A stretch of DNA of 64,000 nt from Archivesica marissinica (taxonomy: Eukaryota > Mollusca > Bivalvia > Venerida > Vesicomyidae): positions 3,146,409 to 3,210,408 of the forward strand of contig CM026404.1 of NCBI GenBank assembly GCA_014843695.1, in the 5' to 3' direction. The notes beneath the pieces were generated by a model. The model made no database searches, was not told where the DNA came from, and saw only the letters and a program-made list of their open reading frames with translations. Numbering within the stretch: the first letter of the stretch is position 1; the number at the start of each line of letters is the position of its first letter. The translations under genes and the position numbers were made by a program. Shown piece by piece: positions 36,326-48,687 of the stretch.

Positions 36326-37925
36326 ATCAGTAAGTATGTTGCCTTTACTTACGAATGTTTACTCGGGCGACATCCTGCTTGTCCATGGGGGAAACATTAA
36401 TTCTCGTCCTTTCAACCCGATCCAGTGTTCTTACTGCGTGCTTCCACCCATGCGTAATAAAAGGTTAACTAGCTGCATGTGTGGTTGTTTATTGGTATAG
36501 CAATAAGGGTGTAGCAGTATAACTGGATTATCTCACAATCATGTAACAATTGCACAACATTGTGCATCATACAATTCATGATTCTGGTCACCGGGAAATG
36601 GTTCGGGGAAATGAAGATGGGAATGATTACCTTCTTCACGTCAGATCATTGGCTGAGCATTCTAAGTTGATTGGTTTTCGTTCAAGACGTACGTGAAGTG
36701 TAGATATATTAACGTGTGTCTTGTAGAATTGTGCTCTTGGTGTTTGTGATAATGTTGCAATGAAAGTTGTCTTGGCAACTGGATGAAGTGTCCTCATTCG
36801 CTTCAGGATGACAAATGATGATAACTACCATAACTTATTTCGAAAGGCTCTTCTTGGGGCCACACTCCTGGGTCATCCTGCAACAACATGACAATAATCC
36901 AGCAATTATCATCGGGTCGTCTATATCGCGATAGGATGTATGGACACATCCATCTCTTTAGTAGAACAGCGGTGGTGAAGATTGTGTCCTTTGTCCCAAG
37001 TACGACAACCAGAAGACCCCAGAATCGTACGCTGTTGCTGTGAGATGTGTGCTACGCCGTGAGGAAGTTAGCCGAGAAATGACTAAATGAGGAAATATTA
37101 TTGGGAACGTAGCTTGCAGGATGGCAAATAAATTTCGGAAAGATTATGGAGAACATAGCTTGCAGGATGGTTACTAATTTTCATTGCACACCATTACCTA
37201 CATGGTTAAACATTAACTAGTTGGTTAGGGTATATGAAAGATTCGAAAAACTAACCCTATTGTTAGAAACTTGTTGGAAAGAGGTGTCAAATCCGTGTGA
37301 AATGGTAACGTTAGCTAAATAACGCGCAGGGAACCCTTATCGGTTGTCACTAGATCAAGTCATGATGCTTCAAAGAGACCACCTATCTATGTGTATAGTG
37401 TATCGTTCAGCTGTTGGGAAATCTGTGGAACCATGTATTGTTTTTAGGTTTGTTCAGGCTTGGATACAAGACGTCCCTGTGATTGAATATTTCATAGATG
37501 TAGCTACTAGGTTAGATACTAGAATACAGCCAAGTGTATCGGTGAAGAAATGCTCCCAGGCGAGCTGACATTTCTGGAGTAAACCACCAATGCATCAGCC
37601 AAATCCTTGCACCATTGATGTTCCCGCCTGCTCGATCCAATCGGGCTACAAACTTGCTGTTGCTATCTAAATGTCCACAGGGTCTATTATTTCCAAAGAA
37701 TATATCTGTTGAAAACGGGTGAAAATGTGCCATTTGTGCATACCTGTCCACCTGTATGGTAAAATATTGCAAAATAAAGTTCATTTCTGAGAAGTCATAA
37801 TTTTATGCGATGAGTTGGAATTCGGAGTTATTTTCCACCTATAGTGCAATTCTGTGTGTTAAATCCAAGTGAATATTCCATTTTCTTAGGTAGGTCAAAT
37901 TCACAAAGGTTACTGCTCAAAAGAA
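36326..37925. other. Longest single-copy stretch, no gene recognised
   Basis: About 1.6 kb without arrays. Two overlapping frames of 74-90 codons (37344-37568 plus, 37512-37784 minus) show no domain. TAGCTTGCAGGATGG occurs twice (near 37110 and 37156). I cannot exclude exons or a promoter here. Confidence 0.45.
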
Positions 37926-39264
37926 GTAATGTACAATGTAGTGACGTATATAATTGTTATTGTCTGAGCATATAACGTATATATCAATGTAGTGACGTAT
38001 ATACTTGTTCTTGTCTGTGCACAGAACGGATATATCAATGTAGTGATGTACATAATTGTTCTTGTCTGTGCATAGAACGTATATATCAATGTAGTGACGT
38101 ATATAATTATTCTTGTCTGTGCATGTGCATAGAACGGATATATCAATGTACAGAATTGTTATTGTCTGAGCATATAACGTATAATTATATCAATGTAGTG
38201 ACGTATATACTTGTTCTTGTCTGTGCACAGAACGGATATATCAATGTAGTGATGTACATAATTGTTCTTGTCTGTGCATAGAACGTATATATCAATGTAG
38301 TGACGTATATAATTATTCTTGTCTGTGCATGTGCATAGAACGGATATATCAATGTACAGAATTGTTATTGTCTGAGCATATAACGTATAATTATATCAAT
38401 GTAGTGACGTATATACTTGTTCTTGTCTGTGCACAGAACGGATATATCAATGTAGTGATGTACATAATTGTTCTTGTCTGTGCATAGAACGTATATATCA
38501 ATGTAGTGACGTATATAATTGTTCTTGTCTGAGTATAAAACGGATATATCAATGTAGTGATGTATAGAATTGTTCTTGTCTGAGTATAAAACGGATATAT
38601 CAATGTAGTGACGTATATAATTGTTCTTGTCTGTGCATAGAACGGATATATCAATGTAGTGACGTATATAATTGTTCTTGTCTGTGTATAAAACGGATAT
38701 ATCAATGTAGTGACGTATATAATTGTTCTTGTCTGAGTATAAAACGGATATATCAATGTAGTGACGTATATAATTGTTCTTGTCTGTGTATAAAACGGAT
38801 ATATCAATGTAGTGACGTATATAATTGTTCTTGTCTGAGCATAAAACGGATATATCAATGTAGTGATGTATAGAATTGTTCTTGTCTGTGCATAGAACGG
38901 ATATATCAATGTAGTGACGTATATAATTGTTCTTGTCTGTGCATAGAACGTATATATCAATGTAGTGACGTATATAATTATTCTTGTCTGTGCATGTGCA
39001 TAGAACGGATATATCAATGTAGTGATGTATAGAATTGTTCTTGTCTGTGCATAAAACGGATATATCAATGTAGTGATGTATATAATTGTTCTTGTCTGTG
39101 TATAAAACGGACATATCAATGTAGTGACGTATATAATTGTTCTTGTATGTGTATAAAACGGATATATCAATGTAGTGATGTATAGAATTGTTCTTGTCTG
39201 TGCATAGAACGTATATATCAATGTAGTGACGTATATAATTGTTCTTGTCTGTGCATAAAACTGA
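37926..39264. repeat. 51-bp tandem array
   Basis: About 26 copies of a 51-bp unit containing ATATATCAATGTAGTGACGT and TTGTTCTTGTCTG. The period is 17 codons, so minus-strand frames stay open for up to 310 codons, but two such frames encode the same units in different frames. A block with CATGTGCATAGAACGG starting near 38122 recurs 206 bases later at 38328, a larger duplication unit. Confidence 0.95.
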
Positions 39265-39994
39265 CTAACTATATACTTGAAGCACAATGTATAGAGGATA
39301 AACGCCACTCGTGCAATTACCAATTGCGGTGATCAATCTAGGAAATAAAATCCTATCTTACACGAATAAACAAATAGTTTTCTTTTATTATTTCAAATGA
39401 ATTTGGCTAATATAATATTTGTTATCAAATTTCATTCATTTTAACTGCTCCTGTCGGGGAGCTTCATTTCACTACAATACACAACCACGTTACCATGGTT
39501 ATGATTAACGTCCGTAATAAGAAATAGTTCTGATATAATGTTTCAGTTAATTTCTGCTGTCAGAATTAAAAACTAAAAACAAAACAAATTCATTGGAATA
39601 TATTACTTTATAATTAACTGTTCATGATTGTCAGAAAATAGTCAAGATACAAAAGTTCATCCAATGCGGAGGAATACGAAATTGAAGAAGGGACAGAGAA
39701 AATACCATCTTCCACTTCATTGGAAACCATAAAAGACAAATATTGTTCTGAAAAGCATTGTAAAAATACAAATGTTTCTATTTATGGCATTGTTCTAAGA
39801 TCTAAAAACCACTACTGTAAATAGTGACCGTTATTAGACCATGTATTTGCACAAAAATAGTGTCAAACCACTAAGCAAGGATGATTACACTTCTGGTTCA
39901 CATTGTGGAGTTATGGCACCTTGATGGTATCGGATTATAATGATTTCTGTTTACTGAAACGAACAATTGCCGATGATTTACTGAATGTATGGCA
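39265..39994. other. AT-rich spacer
   Basis: AT-rich DNA between the 51-bp array and the zinc-finger remnants. No gene is recognised. Confidence 0.5.
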
Positions 39995-40858
<864 letters not shown>

Positions 40859-41704
40859 CTATTTAACACTCATGTGGCGTTCTCTGGTATGTATGCGCAC
40901 GTGCAGCTTCAAACTGCCAGACTGACCAAAAGCTTTATTACATATTTCACACACATATGGCCGCTCTCCGGTATGTATGCGCATGTGCAGTTTCAAACTA
41001 CCAGACTGACCAAAGGCTTTATTACATATTGCACACACATGTGGCCGTTCTCCAGTATGTATGCGCATGTGCAGCTTCAAAGTGCTAGATTGACCAAAAT
41101 CCTTATTACATATTCCACATACGTGTAGTCGTTCTCCGGTATGTTTGCGCATGTGCTTGTTTAAACTGCCAGTCACTCTGAACGTCTTATTACATATTTC
41201 ACACTCGAATGGTCGTTCTCCGGAATGCATGAGCATGTGCTGCTTTAAATTTTCAGTCCGACTGAAAGTCTTATTGCAAATCTCACATTCATGTGGCCGT
41301 TCTCCAGTATGTATGAGCATGTGCTGCATTAAATGACCAGACTGGCCAAAAGCCTTATTACATATTTCACACTCATATGGCCGTTCTCCAGTATGTATGC
41401 GCATATGCAGCTTCAAACTGCCAGACTGACCAAAAGCCTTATTACATATTGCACACACATGTGACTGTTCTCCAGTATGCTTGAGCATGTGCAGCTTTAG
41501 ATTGCCAGACCGATTGAATGCATCATCACATATTTTACATTCATGTTGCCGTTCTCCGGTATGTATGTACATGTGTTGCTTTAAAGTACTAGACTGACCA
41601 AAGGCTTTAAAACATAGTCCACACTCGTATGGTCTTTCTCTGATATGTTGTCCCAATCTGTCGGATTCCCCTACAGCCTCATTAATTAGAGATTTCACAT
41701 TCAT
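40859..41704 (-). CDS. C2H2 zinc-finger protein segment with nine fingers
   Basis: A 281-codon open segment with nine consecutive C2H2 fingers of the form C-X2-C-X12-H-X3-H joined by TGERP/TGERQ linkers, so a probable sequence-specific DNA-binding nuclear protein. Helix residues (-1 to 6) by finger are QSSTLKQ, RSGNLKL, QSGSLKL, QSGHLMQ, RTENLKQ, VTGSLNK, QSSTLKL, QSGSLKL and QSGSLKL; fingers 3, 8 and 9 share one helix. The apparent start at 41704 lies inside a decayed finger (linker and CEI are readable in another frame), and the end at 40859 is caused by a frameshift into a finger that itself has a stop. No KRAB, BTB or other effector domain is visible. It is either an internal exon remnant or a pseudogene with an intact core. 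Confidence 0.7.
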   Translation of the reverse strand: MNVKSLINEAVGESDRLGQHIRERPYECGLCFKAFGQSSTLKQHMYIHTGERQHECKICDDAFNRSGNLKLHMLKHTGEQSHVCAICNKAFGQSGSLKLHMRIHTGERPYECEICNKAFGQSGHLMQHMLIHTGERPHECEICNKTFSRTENLKQHMLMHSGERPFECEICNKTFRVTGSLNKHMRKHTGERLHVCGICNKDFGQSSTLKLHMRIHTGERPHVCAICNKAFGQSGSLKLHMRIHTGERPYVCEICNKAFGQSGSLKLHVRIHTRERHMSVK

Positions 41705-42060
41705 GTTGCCTTTCTCCGGTATGATTGAGCATGCGCTCGTTTACATCGCCAGACAAACAGAAAGCCTTATTACATAGCTTACGCTAATATGCTCGTTCTC
41801 CAGTACACTTGAGCATATATTGCTTTTAATTGACACACCGACCAAATGCCGTATTACATAGTGCACACTCGTATGCTCGTTCTTTAGTATGCTTGAGCAG
41901 GTGCTGATTCAAAGTGTTGCACAAACCAAACGCCTTATGACATCAGTAACGCTCGTTTGTCCGTTCTCCGGAATGTATGAGCATGTGCCCCCCACTTTAG
42001 CTGCCAGATTGAATGAAAGCATTAGTGCCTAATTTATGTGACCTTTCTTTGGAATAAATG
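41705..42060 (-). pseudogene. Decayed C2H2 fingers upstream of the intact array
   Basis: About four more finger-like modules can be traced by TTCTCCGG/TTCTCCAG linkers and GCATGTGC..TTTAA helix pieces, but with stops, lost cysteines and indels (for example CCCCCC near 41991). They extend the locus on its 5' side; no start exon can be identified. Confidence 0.7.
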
Positions 42061-42689
42061 AGTTTGTGGTTTTGTAAAAGAGGTAAAACTACTGCATTCT
42101 TCCTTCATTCACACTCCGCCAATGGGCATGTTCTGGTTTGTATACCTAGACATTATGAGAGTCCTTAATTACATAAATATGCTAATACACGTGTTCTCTG
42201 TATTGTGTGCATATGAATTGACACAGTAGATCAGTTCTTACACAGCATAGCATATTTCCAATATCGAGTTCACAATTTGAAAAGAACGAGCATGCTAGAG
42301 GACATTCTTACATTAACAAGTGAACATGGATATGCATCTGTGTACGCTATTGATATTTCCTTTCATGTTTTGCTTGTGAATATTAAGTTGATGATTCGTA
42401 CGAATTTTCCCATGGCACAACTAATTAAACAAATGAACTCATCTGGACATGTATAAACACCATGCTTCATTTCCTGCAAGTAAACAACATAGTACATATT
42501 TATAAGTAACAAATGCATGTTTCAGTTAGTAAGTAATGGCCATTCCAACAGCTTATTAATGATTAAATAATGAGTCAAATTGAGCCATAATTTTCATCAA
42601 CACCAACACCAGTATTGATCATGCTATTCATTGTTCTCTCCTCAGTTATATTAGCTACGTAAAATAATGTATATCCACATAGCAGCTGA
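42061..42689. other. AT-rich spacer
   Basis: AT-rich DNA, possibly with very decayed finger remnants to about 42130. No gene is called. Confidence 0.45.
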
Positions 42690-43355
42690 CCCTTGACCAC
42701 TAGACAATACATATATATGGTTCTCCTAGCTACATAGCAGCTGACCCTATACCACTATTCAATATATATGTTTCTCCTAGCTACATAGCAGTTAACCCTA
42801 TTCAATAGATATATTGTTCTCCTAGCCACTAAGCATCTAACCCTATATTGTTCTCCTAGCCACAAAGCAGCTAACCATAGACAATATATATAGTGTTCTC
42901 CTAGCCGCAAAGCAGCTAACCATATACAATAGATATAGTGTTCTCCTAGCCGCAAAGCAGCTAACCATAGACAATAGATATAGTGTTCTCCTAGCCGCAA
43001 AGCAGCTAACCATAGACACTATATATATATTGTTCTCCTAGCCACATAGCAGCTAACCCTAGACAATATATATAGTTATCCTAGCCACATAACAGCTAAC
43101 TCAGACAATATATATATTGTTCTCCTAGCCACATAACAGCTAACCCAGACAATATATATATTGTTCTCCTAGCCACATAACAGCTAACCCAGACAATAGA
43201 TATATTGTTCTCCTAGCCACATAACAGCTAACCCAGACAATATATATATTGTTCTCCTAGCCACATAACAGCTAACCCAGACAATATATATATTGTTCTC
43301 CTAGCCACATAACAGCTAACCCAGACAATAGATATATTGTTCTCCTAGCCACATA
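42690..43355. repeat. 44-bp tandem array (CTCCTAGCC type)
   Basis: About 15 copies with period 44 in the right half and more irregular spacing on the left. The unit contains TTCTCCTAGCCACATA, CAGCTAACC and CAATATATATATTG; the last is self-complementary and can form a hairpin. Confidence 0.92.
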
Positions 43356-43460
43356 AGTACCCATTAGTGAGTGGCGACAGGCGGACGGACTGCCTCGCGA
43401 ATCTGTACTTTTAAAAGTTCTCCTTTGTCTCTATTATCAACGTTTGTTGTAGACGTTAAT
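43356..43460. other. Short spacer
   Basis: About 100 bp of single-copy DNA between two arrays; nothing recognised. Confidence 0.5.
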
Positions 43461-44348
43461 TTGTAGATTACCTCCCATTATGGTTATATCTGTGAAATTA
43501 CTATTTGTAGATTACCGCCCATTATGGGTGTATCTGTGAAATTAACATTTGTAGATTACCGCTCATTATGATAGTAACTGTGAAATTACTATTTGTAGAT
43601 TACCTCCCATTATGGGTGTATCTGTGAAATTACTATTTGTAGATTACCTCCCATTATGAGAGTATCTGTGAAATTACTATTTGTAGATTGCCTCCCATTA
43701 TTGGTGTATCTGTTTCTATTTGTAGATTATCTCCCATTATGAGCATCTGTGAAATTACTATTTGTAGATTACCTCCCATTATGAGTGTATCTGTGAAATT
43801 ATTACTTATAGATTACCGCCCATTATGAGTGTATCTGTGAAATTACTGTTTGTAGATTACCTCCCATTATTGGTGTATCTGTGAAATTACTGTTTGTAGA
43901 TTACCTCCCATTATGGGTGTATCTGTGAAATTATTATTTGTAGATTACCTCCCATTATGAGTGTATCTGTGAAATTACTATTTGTAGATTACCTCCCATT
44001 ATGAATGTATCTGTGAAATTACTGTTTGTAGAATACCTCCCATTATGAGTGTATCTGTGAAATTACTATTTGTAGATTACCTCCCATTATTGGTGCATCT
44101 GTGAAATTACTGTTTGTAGATTACCTCCCATTATGAGTGTATCTGTGAAATTACTATTTGTAGATTACCTCCCATTATTGGTTTATCTGCGAAATTACTA
44201 TTTGTAGATTACCTCCCATTATGAGCATCTGTGAAATTACTATTTGTAGATTACCTCCCATTATGAGTGTATCTGTGAAATTACAGTTTGTAGATTACCT
44301 CCCATTATGAGAGTATCTGTGAAATTACTGTTTGTAGATTACCTCCCA
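43461..44348. repeat. 44-bp tandem array (TTGTAGATTACC type)
   Basis: About 20 copies of a 44-bp unit containing TTGTAGATTACCTCCCATTA and TCTGTGAAATTAC, with several shortened units. It is unrelated in sequence to the 44-bp array before it and abuts the 20-bp array almost without spacer. Confidence 0.95.
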
Positions 44349-46125
44349 CAAGATCGTTGCATTTATCTGTCACTAGATCGCTACATTTGTCACTAGATCG
44401 TTACATTTGTCACTAGATCGTTGCATATGTCACTAGATCGTTACATATGTCACTATATCGTTGCATCTGTCACTATATCGTTGCATCTTTCATTATATCG
44501 TTACATCTGTCACTAGATCGTTACACGTGTCACTAGATCGTTACACTTGTCACTAGATCGTTACATCTGTCACTAGATCGTTACACCTGTCACTATATCG
44601 TTACACCTGTCACTAGATCGTTACATCTGTCACTAGCTCATTACACCTGTCACTATATCGTTACACCTGTCACTAGATCGTTACATATGTCACTAGATCG
44701 TTACATCTGTCACTATATCATTACACCTGTCACTAGATCGTTACACCTGTCACTAGATCGTTACACCTGTCACTAGATCGTTACACCTGTCACTATATCG
44801 TTACACCTGTCACTAGATCGTTACACCTGTCACTATATCGTTACATCTGTCACTATATCGTTACATCTGTCACTAGATCGTTGCATATGTCACTAGATCG
44901 TTACATATGTCACTAGATCGTTACACCTGTCACTAGATCGTTATACCTGTCACTATATCGCTACATCTGTCACTAGATCGTTGCATATGTCACTAGATCG
45001 TTACATATGTCACTATATCGCTACATCTGTCACTAGATCGTTGCATATGTCACTAGATCGTTACATATGTCACTATATCGCTACACCTGTCACTAGATCG
45101 TTACACCTGTCACTATATCGTTACACCTGTCACTAGATCGTTACACCTGTCACTATATCGTTACATCTGTCACTATATCGTTACATCTGTCACTAGATCG
45201 TTGCATATGTCACTAGATCGTTACATATGTCACTAGATCGTTACACCTGTCACTAGATCGTTATACCTGTCACTATATCGCTACATCTGTCACTAGATCG
45301 TTGCATATGTCACTAGATCGTTACATATGTCACTATATCGCTACATCTGTCACTAGATCGTTGCATATGTCACTAGATCGTTACATATGTCACTATATCG
45401 CTACATCTGTCACTAGATCGTTACATATGTCACTAGATCGTTACATATGTCACTATATCGTTACATATGTCACTAGATCGTTACATCTGTCACACTATAT
45501 CGTTACACCTGTCACTAGATCGTTATATCTGTCACTATATCGTTACATATGTCACTATATCGTTACATATGTCACTAGATCGTTACATATGTCACTATAT
45601 CGTTACACCTGTCACTAGATCGTTGCATATGTCACTAGATCGTTACACCTGTCACTATATCGTTACATCTGTCACTATATCGTTACATCTGTCACTATAT
45701 CGTTACACCTGTAACTAGATCGTTACATCTGTCACTAGATCGTTACATATGTCACTAGATCGTTGCATCTGTCACTATATCGTTACATATGTCACTAGAT
45801 CGTAACACCTGTCACTATATCGTTACATCTGTCACTAGATCGTTACACCTGTCACTATATCGTTACATATGTCACAAGATCGTTACATATGTCACTAGAT
45901 CGTTAGATATGTCACTAGATCGTTACACCTGTCATTAGATCGTTACATATGTCACTATATCGTTACATATGTCACTAGATCGTTACACCTGTCACTAGAT
46001 CGTTACACCTGTCACTATATCGTTGCATCTGTCACTATATCGTTACACATGTCACGAGATCGTTACACCTGTCACTAGATCGTTACACTTGTCACTAGAT
46101 CGTTACATATGTCACTAGACACTTG
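44349..46125. repeat. 20-bp tandem array
   Basis: About 88 copies of CACTAGATCGTTACATCTGT and close variants (CACTATATCG; TTGCATATGT, TTACACCTGT). The variant pattern of 44821-45080 repeats 320 bases later at 45141-45400, a 16-unit higher-order block. Forward frames of about 100 codons are a result of the repeat. Confidence 0.97.
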
Positions 46126-46132
46126 TAAACCA

Positions 46133-46420
46133 GCAGCTGATTGAGATGTAAATGGTTTACCACAATCATCAGTAGATTGAGATGTAAATGGTTTACCACA
46201 ACCATCAGTAGATTGAGATGTAAATGGTTTACCACAATCATCAGTAGATTGAGGTGTAAATGGTTTACCACAATCATCAGTGGATTGAGATGTCAATGGT
46301 TTGCCACAATCATCAGTGGATTGAGATGTCAATGGTTTGCCACAATCATCAGTGGATTGAGATGTAAATGGTTTACCACAACCATCAGTGGATTGAGATA
46401 TAAATGGTTTACCACAATCA
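46133..46420. repeat. 36-bp tandem array
   Basis: Eight copies of a 36-bp unit containing GATTGAGATGTAAATGG and ACCACAATCATCAGT. On the minus strand one frame is open for 117 codons (46428-46075) and would read as a 12-residue repeat, CGKPFTSQSTDD. The frame runs on into the unrelated 20-bp array and changes in it alter residues, so I treat it as a repeat, not a gene. Confidence 0.93.
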
Positions 46421-47278
46421 TGCACCAAACCATATCGTTCATCTTTAAATAGGCAACTTAATATTGACTCTAGTCCTATCTTCGAAGTCTATTTCTCTGT
46501 GCGATTGAGAACAAAACATTATCTATTCTGCAAGTACATACTTTATTCACCACTATGTACATACGGCTATATCAATTAAACTTACCATCATATCTTTAAT
46601 TGTTATAATAATAAAACGATACGTCCTGGTCTAGCTAACACGATTTCTCAACTCTGTCCAATATTCCTAAATGTGATCTTATTCGGTGATATGTCCTGGC
46701 CATCTGAATATAATGAAATAATAGTCGTAGCTATCCATAATTTCATAGAAACTTCTAATCCTTTTGAACACTCCTTAAAGAGAGACTGACCCACTAACAG
46801 AGTGGTTCACTTTAAATACTATATTTACCTATTGTTTCATCGCTTTCTAACCCCTTGCCAATCCCTTTTATTGTTAATTATTCACATAATAACAAGCTAT
46901 ATGTTCTACTTATTGTCTAGGTTTGTATTACTACATTTTAAGTATATCTCTTAATCGCTGGTAGTGCACACAATAATAAGCAATAGAGATAATCTCAATA
47001 AGCTTTAGATTTAATCCATTTTTGATTTGTATGCAATATATATGCACTGTACATTTATATACTAATACATAATAAATGCTATTTATACGTTGAAACATGT
47101 ATTGTTTTGATTGTTACGAAGCTATGTCGCTACAACTTCCATGTAGCTATTTAATATATTATAATGGTTTGTAATAACTAACGACTGCTTCTGATATTTA
47201 ATACAGCTATTGTAGAATGGTACATTTCACTATATATGAATAATAGGTTATTCGCCGGCCTATGGTTAGGGTTAGCGG
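46421..47278. other. AT-rich spacer
   Basis: AT-rich, no gene recognised. It contains GGTTAGGGTTAG at about 47264-47275, a short telomere-like motif next to the SINE tail. Confidence 0.5.
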
Positions 47279-47540
47279 ATAGCGTGTGTGTTTTACGTTT
47301 ATTTATCGTCGCTACCGGTTGCCCATATGAGCGACGCCTCCTGAAGATATTAGTCATTTTAGATTTTGGAGGATATTGCATGACACAGAGAGAGCAGACC
47401 CATTCCAGAGTCTCCTCTGGTTCGTTTACGTGCACGGTGTAAAGCAGCGACACGAGACCTCGGTTTAACGTCACATCTGTAAGACTGTTAATTTTGTCAG
47501 GGTCAGACGGGGGATCGAACCTGTTACCACTGGGCTATAC
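47279..47540 (-). mobile_element. tRNA-derived SINE, inverted second copy
   Basis: The reverse complement matches the SINE at 1390-1623 along its length (TTAAACCGAGGTC, GAGGCGTCGCTCATATGGGC, AAATAAACGTAAAACACA). It extends further at the 5' end: TAGCCCAGTGGT (47537-47526 on the minus strand) resembles a tRNA A box and GGTTCGATCCC a B box. Only a few bases separate them, where 30-40 are usual, so the promoter is internally deleted. No clear target duplication is seen. Confidence 0.82.
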
Positions 47541-47593
47541 ATGTTGTACCTCATAGTTCAAGTGTGATCTGTGAAGTATGAACTATGAACTGC

Positions 47594-47687
47594 GGTTATG
47601 GTTATGGTTATGGTTATGGTTTAGGGTTATGGTTTAGGGTTATGGTTTAGGGTTATGGTTATGGTTATGGTTAGGGTTAGGGTTAGG
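47594..47687 (+). repeat. Telomere-like TTAGGG/TTATGG array ending at a gap
   Basis: About 15 hexa/heptamers: TTATGG repeats with interspersed TTTAGGG, closing with three TTAGGG-type units directly at the N block. The G-rich strand runs left to right, the orientation expected if the chromosome end lay to the right. The variant units suggest an interstitial or proximal subtelomeric tract. Confidence 0.88.
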
Positions 47688-48687
47688 NNNNNNNNNNNNN
47701 NNNNNNNNNNNNNNNNNNNNNNNNNNNNNNNNNNNNNNNNNNNNNNNNNNNNNNNNNNNNNNNNNNNNNNNNNNNNNNNNNNNNNNNNNNNNNNNNNNNN
47801 NNNNNNNNNNNNNNNNNNNNNNNNNNNNNNNNNNNNNNNNNNNNNNNNNNNNNNNNNNNNNNNNNNNNNNNNNNNNNNNNNNNNNNNNNNNNNNNNNNNN
47901 NNNNNNNNNNNNNNNNNNNNNNNNNNNNNNNNNNNNNNNNNNNNNNNNNNNNNNNNNNNNNNNNNNNNNNNNNNNNNNNNNNNNNNNNNNNNNNNNNNNN
48001 NNNNNNNNNNNNNNNNNNNNNNNNNNNNNNNNNNNNNNNNNNNNNNNNNNNNNNNNNNNNNNNNNNNNNNNNNNNNNNNNNNNNNNNNNNNNNNNNNNNN
48101 NNNNNNNNNNNNNNNNNNNNNNNNNNNNNNNNNNNNNNNNNNNNNNNNNNNNNNNNNNNNNNNNNNNNNNNNNNNNNNNNNNNNNNNNNNNNNNNNNNNN
48201 NNNNNNNNNNNNNNNNNNNNNNNNNNNNNNNNNNNNNNNNNNNNNNNNNNNNNNNNNNNNNNNNNNNNNNNNNNNNNNNNNNNNNNNNNNNNNNNNNNNN
48301 NNNNNNNNNNNNNNNNNNNNNNNNNNNNNNNNNNNNNNNNNNNNNNNNNNNNNNNNNNNNNNNNNNNNNNNNNNNNNNNNNNNNNNNNNNNNNNNNNNNN
48401 NNNNNNNNNNNNNNNNNNNNNNNNNNNNNNNNNNNNNNNNNNNNNNNNNNNNNNNNNNNNNNNNNNNNNNNNNNNNNNNNNNNNNNNNNNNNNNNNNNNN
48501 NNNNNNNNNNNNNNNNNNNNNNNNNNNNNNNNNNNNNNNNNNNNNNNNNNNNNNNNNNNNNNNNNNNNNNNNNNNNNNNNNNNNNNNNNNNNNNNNNNNN
48601 NNNNNNNNNNNNNNNNNNNNNNNNNNNNNNNNNNNNNNNNNNNNNNNNNNNNNNNNNNNNNNNNNNNNNNNNNNNNNNNNNNNNNNN
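47688..48687. other. Assembly gap (1000 N)
   Basis: Exactly 1000 N, of unknown true size. Telomere-like repeat on the left and 28-bp satellite on the right. Confidence 0.99.

Noticed and set aside
38365..39323. Minus-strand 249- and 310-codon proteins with tyrosine-rich repeats
   Set aside because: A 51-bp period is 17 codons; the two frames overlap over the same array.
47178..47474. 98-codon minus-strand protein
   Set aside because: It lies on the SINE; the matching reading in the first SINE copy shows it is repeat translation.
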